A DNA stretch of 64,000 bases from Phytopseudomonas argentinensis (GTDB lineage Bacteria; Pseudomonadota; Gammaproteobacteria; Pseudomonadales; Pseudomonadaceae): NCBI RefSeq assembly GCF_900113905.1, contig NZ_FORC01000007.1, positions 56,331 to 120,330 on the forward strand, given 5' to 3'. The first letter of the stretch is position 1; each line of letters starts with the position of its first letter. The notes beneath the pieces are model-generated. The model saw only the letters and a program-made list of their open reading frames with translations, was not told the DNA's origin and made no database searches. Position numbers and translations under genes: made by a program. Shown piece after piece: positions 32,853 to 40,154 of the stretch.

Positions 32853-33854
32853 ATGTCCATTCGCCGTTTCGCACTCGCTGCAATCGCCAGCGCCCTGGTT
32901 GCCGGCCCGGTCGCGGCCCAGACGCTGCTCAACGTGTCCTACGACCCGACCCGCGAGCTGTACGTGGAATTCAACAAGGCCTTCAACAAGCACTGGCAGG
33001 AACAGGGCAACGAGCCGCTGACCATCCAGCAGTCCCATGGTGGTTCGGGCAAGCAAGCCCGTGCGGTGATCGATGGCCTGCAGGCCGACGTGGTGACTCT
33101 GGCGCTGTCCGGCGACATCGACGCGATCAACCTCAACCAGCCGCTGATCGACAAGGACTGGCAGAAGCGCCTGGCCGACAACAGCACGCCATACACCTCG
33201 ACCATCGTGTTCCTGGTGCGCAAGGGCAACCCGAAAGGCATCAAGGATTGGGATGACCTGGTCAAGGATGGCGTGGAAATCATCACCCCGAACCCGAAAA
33301 CCTCCGGCGGTGCGCGCTGGAACTTCCTCGCCGCCTGGGCCTACGCCAAGAAGAAATACGGCAGCGACGAGAAGGCCCTGGAATACGTGACCGAGCTGTA
33401 CCGTCACGCGCCGGTGCTCGACACCGGTGCCCGTGGCGCGACCATCAGCTTCGTGCAGCGTGGCCTGGGCGACGTGTTGCTGGCCTGGGAAAACGAAGCC
33501 TACCTGTCGCTGGCCGAAGAAGGCGGCGACCAGTTGGAAATCGTCACCCCGTCGCTGTCGATCCTCGCCGAACCGCCGGTGGCCGTGGTCGACAGGAACG
33601 TCGACCGCAAGGGCACCCGCAAGGCCGCCGAAGCCTACCTGCAGTACCTGTACAGCGAGGAAGGCCAGCGCATCGCTGCGAAGAACTTCTACCGCCCGCG
33701 TGATGCCAAGGTGGCGGCCGAATTCAAGGACCAGTTCAAGGAACTGGAGCTGGTCACCATCGACAAGGACTTCGGCGGTTGGGCCAAGGCTCAGCCGAAG
33801 TACTTCGATGACGGCGGCGTGTTCGACAAGATTTTCCAGAAGATCAACCAGTAA
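32853..33854 (+). CDS. sbp: Sulfate-binding periplasmic protein Sbp
   Basis: A 333-aa protein with signal peptide (ALAAIASALVAGPVAAQ). Family blocks are LNVSYDPTRELYVEFNKAFN, QQSHGGSGKQARAVIDGLQA, NPKTSGGARWNFLAAWAYA and DTGARGATISFVQRG, which carry the sulfate-ligating Ser/Gly/Trp residues. A 140-bp palindrome begins at the base after its stop codon, before the permease genes. Confidence 0.95.
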   Translation: MSIRRFALAAIASALVAGPVAAQTLLNVSYDPTRELYVEFNKAFNKHWQEQGNEPLTIQQSHGGSGKQARAVIDGLQADVVTLALSGDIDAINLNQPLIDKDWQKRLADNSTPYTSTIVFLVRKGNPKGIKDWDDLVKDGVEIITPNPKTSGGARWNFLAAWAYAKKKYGSDEKALEYVTELYRHAPVLDTGARGATISFVQRGLGDVLLAWENEAYLSLAEEGGDQLEIVTPSLSILAEPPVAVVDRNVDRKGTRKAAEAYLQYLYSEEGQRIAAKNFYRPRDAKVAAEFKDQFKELELVTIDKDFGGWAKAQPKYFDDGGVFDKIFQKINQ

Positions 33855-33994
33855 CAGGCAGTTGAAAAACTAGCTGCGTTGCCATCGCAGCGTTAAAAAC
33901 AGACTCAAAATGCTCATGTACCACTCGTACACTCCGCTTTTTCGCCTGTTTTTGCCTTGCACTGGCTGCCTCGCCTACGTTTTTCAACGGCCTG
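33855..33994. repeat. 140-bp palindromic element (copy 1) between sbp and cysT
   Basis: Terminal inverted repeats CAGGCAGTTGAAAAAC (33855-33870) and GTTTTTCAACGGCCTG (33979-33994) match at 15 of 16 positions. Inside are AAAAACAG/CTGTTTTT and an apical stem TGTAC-CACTC-GTACA flanked by AATGCTCA and CTCCGCTTTTT. The same layout with different stem sequences is found at 55963-56104 and 49805-49935. It begins immediately after the sbp stop. Confidence 0.85.
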
Positions 33995-34075
33995 TACGTT
34001 CAGCTGATCGATCTGGCCCGCCATTGCGCAACTCGATGGCGGGCTTTGTTGTGGACCTGATCACAAGGACTCCCC

Positions 34076-34888
34076 ATGTCTCGTCGGACTTCCTCGGTCA
34101 TACCCGGCTTCGGGCTGACTCTGGGCTTCACCCTCACCTACCTGGCGTTGATCGTGCTGATCCCGCTGGGGGCGATGTTGCTGTTCTCCCTGCAGCTCTC
34201 CGCTGACCAGTGGTGGGCGCTGCTCAGCAACCGTCAGCTGCAGTTTTCCCTGAAGCTTTCCTTTGGCACCGCGCTGGCGGCTGCCCTGCTCAACGGCATT
34301 CTCGGCACCATCATCGCCTGGGTGCTGGTGCGCTACACCTTTCCGGGACGGCGCATCATCGATGCCATGGTCGACATGCCGTTCGCCCTGCCCACCGCCG
34401 TGGCCGGCATCGCGCTGACCGCGCTGTACGCGCCCAACGGCCTGATCGGCTCGCTGTTCCCGTTCAAGATCGCCTACACACCGCTGGGCATCACCCTGGC
34501 GCTGGTGTTCGTGACCCTGCCTTTCGTGGTGCGCACCCTGCAGCCGGTGCTCGCCGACATTCCCAAGGAAGTCGAAGAAGCCGCTGCCTGCCTGGGCGCC
34601 AAGCCGCTTCAGGTTTTTCGCCATGTACTGCTACCCAGCTTGCTGCCGGCCTGGCTGACCGGCTTCGCCCTGGCCTTCGCCCGTGGCGTCGGCGAGTACG
34701 GCTCGGTGGTATTCATCGCCGGCAACATTCCGTTGAAGACCGAGATCCTGCCGCTGTTGATCGTCTCCAAGCTGGACCAGTACGACTACCCGGCGGCCAC
34801 TGCCATTGGCGTGATCATGCTGATCGTGTCGTTCGTCCTGCTGCTGCTGATCAACATCCTGCAGCGCCGCATCCAGCCACAACTCTGA
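34076..34888 (+). CDS. cysT: Sulfate ABC transporter permease CysT (CysU)
   Basis: A 270-aa permease with six transmembrane helices. It has DMPFALPTAVAGIALTALYA, then the EAA coupling loop EEAAACLGAKPLQVFRHVLL and ARGVGEYGSVVFIAGNIPLK, typical of sulfate/thiosulfate importers. It is 10 bp from cysW and forms the heterodimeric channel with it. Confidence 0.94.
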   Translation: MSRRTSSVIPGFGLTLGFTLTYLALIVLIPLGAMLLFSLQLSADQWWALLSNRQLQFSLKLSFGTALAAALLNGILGTIIAWVLVRYTFPGRRIIDAMVDMPFALPTAVAGIALTALYAPNGLIGSLFPFKIAYTPLGITLALVFVTLPFVVRTLQPVLADIPKEVEEAAACLGAKPLQVFRHVLLPSLLPAWLTGFALAFARGVGEYGSVVFIAGNIPLKTEILPLLIVSKLDQYDYPAATAIGVIMLIVSFVLLLLINILQRRIQPQL

Positions 34889-34898
34889 GGAGCCCGTC

Positions 34899-35759
34899 AT
34901 GAGCCTTGCAACCCTTGGCAAGAACGCGGCCCGCCCGGCGAGCCGCTCCCCTGGTGCCATCGCCCTGATCGTCGTGGCCTGGGCGGTATTCGCGGTGATC
35001 CTGCTGCTGCCGCTGTACATCGTACTGACCCAGGGCCTGAGCCGCGGCCTGGCATTCTTCTGGGAGGCGATCCGCGAGCCGGACGCCATTTCCGCGCTCA
35101 AGCTTACCCTGCTGGCCACGGCCATCTCGGTGCCGCTCAACCTGGTGTTCGGTGTGGCCGCCGCCTGGGCGGTGACCAAGTTCGAGTTCCGCGGCAAGAG
35201 CATCCTGGTCACCCTGATCGACATGCCGTTCTCGGTGTCGCCGGTGGTCGCCGGCCTGATCTACGTGCTGCTATTCGGTGCCCAGAGCAAGCTGGCGCCG
35301 TACCTGCAGGACCACAACCTGCAGATCATCTACGCGGTGCCGGGTATCGTGCTGGCGACCATCTTCGTGACCTTTCCCTTCGTGGCCCGCGAGCTGATTC
35401 CATTGATGGAAGAACAGGGCACCACCGAAGAGGAGGCCGCGCGCCTGCTCGGTGCCAACGGCTGGCAGATGTTCTGGCATGTCACGCTGCCTAACGTAAA
35501 ATGGGCGCTGGTCTACGGTGTGGTGCTGTGTACCGCGCGGGCGATGGGCGAGTTTGGAGCGGTGTCTGTGGTTTCCGGGCATATCCGCGGTTACACCAAC
35601 ACGCTGCCGCTGCATATCGAGATTCTCTACAACGAATACAACATCGTCGCCGCGTTCAGCGTGGCCATCCTGTTGCTGGTCATGGCCCTGGTGGTGTTGC
35701 TGCTTCGCCAGTGGAGCGAAGCGCGCCTGAGCCGACAGCTCAAGGGCCAGGACGACTAA
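34899..35759 (+). CDS. cysW: Sulfate ABC transporter permease CysW
   Basis: A 286-aa permease with six transmembrane helices. Conserved parts are DMPFSVSPVVAGLIYVLLFG, EEEAARLLGANGWQMFWHVT, and ARAMGEFGAVSVVSGHIRGY. Preceded by GAGGAGC. Cytoplasmic N-terminal region is normal for CysW. Downstream is cysA after 60 bp. Confidence 0.94.
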   Translation: MSLATLGKNAARPASRSPGAIALIVVAWAVFAVILLLPLYIVLTQGLSRGLAFFWEAIREPDAISALKLTLLATAISVPLNLVFGVAAAWAVTKFEFRGKSILVTLIDMPFSVSPVVAGLIYVLLFGAQSKLAPYLQDHNLQIIYAVPGIVLATIFVTFPFVARELIPLMEEQGTTEEEAARLLGANGWQMFWHVTLPNVKWALVYGVVLCTARAMGEFGAVSVVSGHIRGYTNTLPLHIEILYNEYNIVAAFSVAILLLVMALVVLLLRQWSEARLSRQLKGQDD

Positions 35760-35819
35760 ACCCTTTTCACCGGCGCCGCGCCCTCTCGCGAACCGACCAG
35801 ACAGAAACAGGTAGACACC

Positions 35820-36815
35820 ATGAGTATCGAAGTCAGCGGCATCAACAAGCACTTTGGCCAGTTCAAGGCGCTCAACGACATCAACCTGAACATCCAGAGC
35901 GGCGAGCTGGTCGCCCTGCTCGGCCCGTCCGGCTGCGGCAAGACCACCCTGCTGCGCATCATCGCCGGCCTGGAAACCCCGGACAGCGGCAACATCGTGT
36001 TCCACGGCGAAGACGTTTCCGAGCACGACGTGCGCGATCGCAAGGTCGGCTTCGTGTTTCAGCACTACGCCCTGTTCCGCCACATGACGGTGTTCGACAA
36101 CGTCGCCTTCGGCCTGCGCATGAAGCCCAAGGGCGAGCGCCCCAACGAGAACGTGATCAAGAAGAAGGTTCACGACCTGCTCGACCTGGTGCAGCTCGAC
36201 TGGCTGGCCGACCGCTACCCGGAGCAGCTCTCCGGTGGCCAGCGCCAGCGCATCGCCCTGGCCCGCGCCCTGGCGGTCGAGCCCAAGGTGCTGTTGCTCG
36301 ACGAACCCTTCGGGGCGCTGGATGCCAAGGTGCGCAAGGAACTGCGCCGCTGGCTGGCGCGCCTGCACGAGGAAGTGCACCTGACCAGCGTGTTCGTCAC
36401 CCACGACCAGGAAGAAGCCATGGAAGTGGCCGATCGCATCGTGGTGATGAACAAGGGCGTGGTCGAGCAGATCGGCTCGCCGGCCGAGGTGTACGAGAAG
36501 CCGGCCAGCGACTTCGTCTACCACTTCCTCGGTGACGCCAACCGCCTGTATGTCGGCGACGATCACCACGTGCTGTTCCGCCCCCACGAAGTGAGCCTGT
36601 CCACCGCGGCGCTGGAGGGCCATCAGGCCGGCGAAGTACGCGATATCCGCCTGCTTGGCGCCATCACCCGCATCACCCTGAAGGTCGACGGTCAGGACGA
36701 GCTGATCGAAGCCGAAGTGGCCAAGGATCATCTCAGCCTCGACAACCTCGCCCGCGGCACCACCCTGTACTTCAAGCCCAAGGGCGGCAAGCCGGTCGTC
36801 AACCCGGCGAGCTGA
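35820..36815 (+). CDS. cysA: Sulfate ABC transporter ATPase CysA
   Basis: A 331-aa ATPase. Walker A GPSGCGKTTLLRIIAGLETP near residue 35, Q-loop VFQHYALFRHMTVFDNVAFG, signature LSGGQRQRIALARALAVEPK near 138, and Walker B LLLDEPFGALDAKVRKEL. A short C-terminal TOBE-like domain follows. Last gene of the oscA-sbp-cysTWA cluster and convergent with the ArsR gene 24 bp on. Confidence 0.95.
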   Translation: MSIEVSGINKHFGQFKALNDINLNIQSGELVALLGPSGCGKTTLLRIIAGLETPDSGNIVFHGEDVSEHDVRDRKVGFVFQHYALFRHMTVFDNVAFGLRMKPKGERPNENVIKKKVHDLLDLVQLDWLADRYPEQLSGGQRQRIALARALAVEPKVLLLDEPFGALDAKVRKELRRWLARLHEEVHLTSVFVTHDQEEAMEVADRIVVMNKGVVEQIGSPAEVYEKPASDFVYHFLGDANRLYVGDDHHVLFRPHEVSLSTAALEGHQAGEVRDIRLLGAITRITLKVDGQDELIEAEVAKDHLSLDNLARGTTLYFKPKGGKPVVNPAS

Positions 36816-36839
36816 TCGTCTCGTCCCAGGGCGCTGACA

Positions 36840-37532
36840 TCAGCTCCCTGGGATTGCCTCGATTGCCTTCCTGCCGGCCGGCGACACGTGCAACGCGCGT
36901 GAATCCTTGCTGCGCCGCACCCAGCCCGATTGTTCGCATAACTGCAACAACGCCGCCCCCAGCGCACCGCCCAGATGCGGTTTGCGTTCGCTCCAGTCCG
37001 GGCAGGCACACACCAGCTGCCGCCTGTGCTGCCCCAGGCCCGCCATATCGATGCCCAACGCGGCCAGCCCCGCATGGCCCGTATCGCTGATCAAGACAGT
37101 CGTGCCCTCGTGCTGCAGCCAGCCGGCCGCGGTCATCCGCGCAAATACACCTACCGCCAGCTCGCCAGCCAGGTGGTCATAGCAGGTACGCGCCTCGCGC
37201 AGTGCCTGCGGTGTGCCGCGTGACAGCGGCAGCTTGCGCAGCGCTCGCGGCTGCGTGGCCAGCGCGGCGCTGGCCAGTGCCTCCACCAGCTGCCCCACTT
37301 CCGGGCCGGCCAGGCGGTAGAAGCGATTACGGCCATGGCGCTGCTGCACCAGCAACCCGCCCTCGACCAGCTTGCTCAGGTGCGCGCTGGTCGACGAAGC
37401 CGACAGGCCGGCGAGCAATGCCAGCTCGCCAGCCGACCGCGCGCTCCCATCCATCAGCGCCCATATCATGGCTGCCCGGCCCGGGTCGGCGAACAGTGCG
37501 GCGATGGAGCTGAAGCCTGGCGTGTATTGCAT
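36840..37532 (-). CDS. ArsR-family winged-helix regulator
   Basis: A 230-aa regulator. The N-terminal winged helix is typical (IAALFADPGRAAMIWALMDG, then GELALLAGLSASSTSAHLSK). The following 130 residues form an extra domain with several Cys and His (RTCYDHLAGELAVGVFARMT, VCACPDWSERKPHLGG). Members of this longer subgroup often regulate a divergent efflux or modifying gene. It is divergent from the ABM-like and TSUP genes (84 bp gap), so it probably represses them. The inducer is unknown. Confidence 0.85.
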   Translation of the reverse strand: MQYTPGFSSIAALFADPGRAAMIWALMDGSARSAGELALLAGLSASSTSAHLSKLVEGGLLVQQRHGRNRFYRLAGPEVGQLVEALASAALATQPRALRKLPLSRGTPQALREARTCYDHLAGELAVGVFARMTAAGWLQHEGTTVLISDTGHAGLAALGIDMAGLGQHRRQLVCACPDWSERKPHLGGALGAALLQLCEQSGWVRRSKDSRALHVSPAGRKAIEAIPGS

Positions 37533-37616
37533 AATTCACCTCATGACGAAACATGGCGTGTGATTGCTGGCGATACTGGCAGCTGGAAGCACACTGCGCT
37601 ACACAAGGAACCGCCC

Positions 37617-37892
37617 ATGCTGGCCATGATTCTTCAAATCGAGTTGCTGCCGAGCCGGCAAGCGGCTTACCTGCCACTCGCTGCCAGGTTCAAGGCGCGT
37701 CTCGAGCAGCAATCAGGTTCTACCTGCGCCGAACGCTGGCAGGTAGACGAACACCGCCAGGTTCAGGCGGCGGGCCGCCAGCAGATACTCGCCAACTATC
37801 GCCGGCGCGCTGCCCAAGGGCTGCGCGACGATGGCATGCACGAACCGCCAGCCAACAGCCGCTGTGCCCATGTACAAGGACTGTCACGATGA
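37617..37892 (+). CDS. Antibiotic-biosynthesis-monooxygenase (ABM)-type protein, internally shortened
   Basis: A 91-aa protein. The N-terminus (MILQIELLPSRQAAYLPLAA) and the C-terminal block (EHRQVQAAGRQQILANYRRR, then GLRDDGM) match the ABM dimeric ferredoxin-like family, whose members are usually about 100-105 aa. The middle strand and its conserved SLSFWxDEEAVxAW-type segment are missing: GSTCAERWQVD runs straight into EHRQVQ. A Cys and extra tail (SRCAHVQGLSR) follow. It overlaps the TSUP gene by 4 bp (ATGA). It may be a decayed enzyme kept for coupling. Confidence 0.6.
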   Translation: MLAMILQIELLPSRQAAYLPLAARFKARLEQQSGSTCAERWQVDEHRQVQAAGRQQILANYRRRAAQGLRDDGMHEPPANSRCAHVQGLSR

Positions 37893-38629
37893 CCGAACAC
37901 CTGCCCCTGATCCTCGCCACCTTCCTGCTCGCCGGCATGGTCAAGGGCGTGGTCGGCCTTGGCCTGCCGACCATCGCGGTCGGCCTGCTGGGCCTGGTGA
38001 TGCTGCCGATGCAGGCGGCGGCGCTGCTGATCATCCCCTCGATGGTCACCAATATCTGGCAGCTCTGCGATGGCCGCAGCCCGCTGCCGATGCTGCGCCG
38101 GCTGTGGCCGCTGTTGCTGGGCATCGTGGTCGGCACCCTGACGATCAGCCTGTACCTGCAGGGTGCGCAGCTGCCCAACGCCACGCGCTGGCTGGGCCTG
38201 GCCCTGATTGTCTATGCGCTGCTGGGGCTGGCCTCGGTGCGCTTCACGGTAAGGGCGACCCGGGAAAGCTGGCTGGGCCCGATCATCGGCGCCGTCACCG
38301 GGGCGATCACCGCGGTGACCGGGGTGTTCGTGATTCCCGCGGTGCCCTACCTGCAGGCCATCGGCCTGGAAAAGGACGACCTGGTGCAGGCCCTGGGGAT
38401 TTCCTTCAGCGTCTCCACCCTGGCGCTGGCCCTGAGCCTTGGCCACAGCGGCGAGCTGTTGCAGCCCGCGGTGCTCGGCGTATCCGCCCTGGCACTCTTG
38501 CCAGCCCTGCTGGGCATGGCCGCCGGCCAATGGCTGCGCCGCCGGATCAGCCCGGAACGCTTCAAGCGCTGGTTCTTTATCGGCCTGTTGCTGCTCGGCG
38601 CCGACCTGGCATTGCGTGGTGGGTTCTAG
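37889..38629 (+). CDS. TSUP-family (TauE/SafE) membrane permease
   Basis: A 246-aa protein with seven to eight transmembrane helices. TSUP marks are the opening GMVKGVVGLGLPTIAVGLLG and its internal repeat at GPIIGAVTGAITAVTGVFVI. Relatives export sulfite, sulfoacetate or other organosulfur anions. Coupling to an ABM-like gene and divergence from an ArsR regulator point to an inducible efflux pair; the nearby sulfate operon makes a sulfur compound a reasonable guess. Confidence 0.88.
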   Translation: MTEHLPLILATFLLAGMVKGVVGLGLPTIAVGLLGLVMLPMQAAALLIIPSMVTNIWQLCDGRSPLPMLRRLWPLLLGIVVGTLTISLYLQGAQLPNATRWLGLALIVYALLGLASVRFTVRATRESWLGPIIGAVTGAITAVTGVFVIPAVPYLQAIGLEKDDLVQALGISFSVSTLALALSLGHSGELLQPAVLGVSALALLPALLGMAAGQWLRRRISPERFKRWFFIGLLLLGADLALRGGF

Positions 38630-38667
38630 GGGCAGGAATGTGGCGATGCCAGCAGTTCGCGATTTCC

Positions 38668-38734
38668 TGGGAGGGGCTTTAGCCGCGAGTTCTTTACCCT
38701 AGCCAAGCAAAATCGAGGCTAAAGACTCTCCCAC
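38668..38734. repeat. REP-type inverted pair (GGAGGGGCTTTAGCC class)
   Basis: CTGGGAGGGGCTTTAGCCGC and CGAGGCTAAAGACTCTCCCA face each other across about 25 bp, in the convergent gap between the TSUP and DUF962 genes. Same class as 28506 and 61467. Confidence 0.8.
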
Positions 38735-38760
38735 AAAAGCTCTGCTCACTGTCCGCCCCC

Positions 38761-39282
38761 TCAAATTACCTTGCGCTGGCGAATGCAGGTCGGCCCGGCG
38801 CGCTGCACCACTTCGTCCTCGACCTCCCGGCGCAGACCGAGCAGAAAGGCCGCTTCGGCAGCCACGAATAGCGGCCCGATGATCAGCCCCGTGAGGTCAT
38901 CGACGAACGCCGGCTTGCGGCCTTCGTAGAAATGGCCGATGAACTGGATGATCCAACCGACCACGAACAGCCCCAGTCCCGTGCTCAGCCACAGGGCCGT
39001 GCTGCCCATCGCCAGCCCGGCGCTGAACCACAGGCACAGCCCCAGCAAGCCCCCCATCAGCAGGCCGAAGCGAACATCCAGACGCAAATAGAACAGCGTG
39101 CTCAGCAAGGCCGCCAATGCCGCGGGAGACAGCCACAGGCCAGCAAGCGGGATGCCCGGGCGCGACAGCAGCACGGTGACCGCCAGCACGATCATCGGGA
39201 TGCCGATGAAGTGGCTGATGATATTGCGCCGGTCACGGTGATAGGCGGCGTACTGGGCAAGGTGATCCACCAGGGTTTTCAT
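38761..39282 (-). CDS. DUF962/Mpo1-like membrane protein
   Basis: A 173-aa membrane protein. MKTLVDHLAQYAAYHRDRRN followed by HFIGIP is the DUF962 (YGL010w/Mpo1) signature, with further helices and the motif QFIGHFYEGRKPAFVDDLTG. Four to five transmembrane helices. Yeast Mpo1 is a 2-hydroxy fatty acid dioxygenase using the conserved His residues seen here; bacterial function is untested. The start at 39282 was preferred over a longer frame because of conservation and a GAGGACAAC site upstream. Confidence 0.85.
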   Translation of the reverse strand: MKTLVDHLAQYAAYHRDRRNIISHFIGIPMIVLAVTVLLSRPGIPLAGLWLSPAALAALLSTLFYLRLDVRFGLLMGGLLGLCLWFSAGLAMGSTALWLSTGLGLFVVGWIIQFIGHFYEGRKPAFVDDLTGLIIGPLFVAAEAAFLLGLRREVEDEVVQRAGPTCIRQRKVI

Positions 39283-39369
39283 TGTTGTTGTCCTCTCGGG
39301 TGCATGTCGCCGCATAATGGCGCGGCCACTTCACCAGCACTGTCAGCTAGCCGACAAACTGGACTACCC

Positions 39370-40047
39370 ATGACCGATCTGCATGCCACCTTGCTGCAAG
39401 GCCAATGGTTCGCCGCGTTGCCGCCAGCCCTGCAACAGTCGCTGCTGGCGCAGGGCCGGTTGCTGCATCTGGAAGCTGGGCAACGCCTGTTCAGCCGCGG
39501 CGATCTGCCCAGCGGGCTGTACGCCGTGCTCAGCGGCGCCATGCGCATCGGCAGTGTGGATGCCGAAGGCAAGGAGGCGTTGCTGGTGCTGGTCGAGGCG
39601 CCCCACTGGTTTGGCGAGATCGCCCTGTTCGATGGCCAGCCGCGCACCCACGACGCCCTCGCCGAGGGCGCCAGCAGCCTGCTGCACGTCCCCCAGGCCG
39701 GCCTGCTGAACCTGCTCGATGCACAGCCCGCCTACTGGCGCGACCTTGCCCTGCTGATGGCCCACAAGGTGCGCCTGGCCTTTATCGCACTGGAGGAGAT
39801 CAGCCTGCTGCCTGCGGCGCAGCGCCTGGCCAGACGCCTGCTGCTGATCGCCGAAGACTATGGCGAAACCCAGGGCCTGCGGCGCATCATCCACCTGTCC
39901 CAGGAGCAGTTGGCGGCGATGCTGGCGATCTCCCGGCAGACCGCCAACGGCGTACTCAAGGATCTGCAGACGCGGGGAATCGTCAGGCTCACCTACGGCG
40001 AGATCGAGATTCTCGACCTCGCGGCGCTGCGCACGGCGGCCCGCTAA
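39370..40047 (+). CDS. Crp/Fnr-family transcriptional regulator
   Basis: A 225-aa protein: cyclic-nucleotide-binding-like domain (residues about 15-130, LFSRGDLPSGLYAVLSGAMR and WFGEIALFDGQPRTHDALAE) and C-terminal winged HTH (IHLSQEQLAAMLAISRQTAN then GVLKDLQTRGIV). No N-terminal Cys cluster, so it is not an oxygen-sensing Fnr. The effector is unknown. It is divergent from the DUF962 gene (87 bp) and upstream of the PhoD-like gene. Confidence 0.9.
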   Translation: MTDLHATLLQGQWFAALPPALQQSLLAQGRLLHLEAGQRLFSRGDLPSGLYAVLSGAMRIGSVDAEGKEALLVLVEAPHWFGEIALFDGQPRTHDALAEGASSLLHVPQAGLLNLLDAQPAYWRDLALLMAHKVRLAFIALEEISLLPAAQRLARRLLLIAEDYGETQGLRRIIHLSQEQLAAMLAISRQTANGVLKDLQTRGIVRLTYGEIEILDLAALRTAAR

Positions 40048-40154
40048 AACATGAAGCTTTTGTGACGAGCGAACCAATGGCCAGGCGCCATGTCCCTATT
40101 GATTCTCTGAACCACAGGCCAGCTGGCGCAACCAGCGGTCGCACGCGATCCGGG

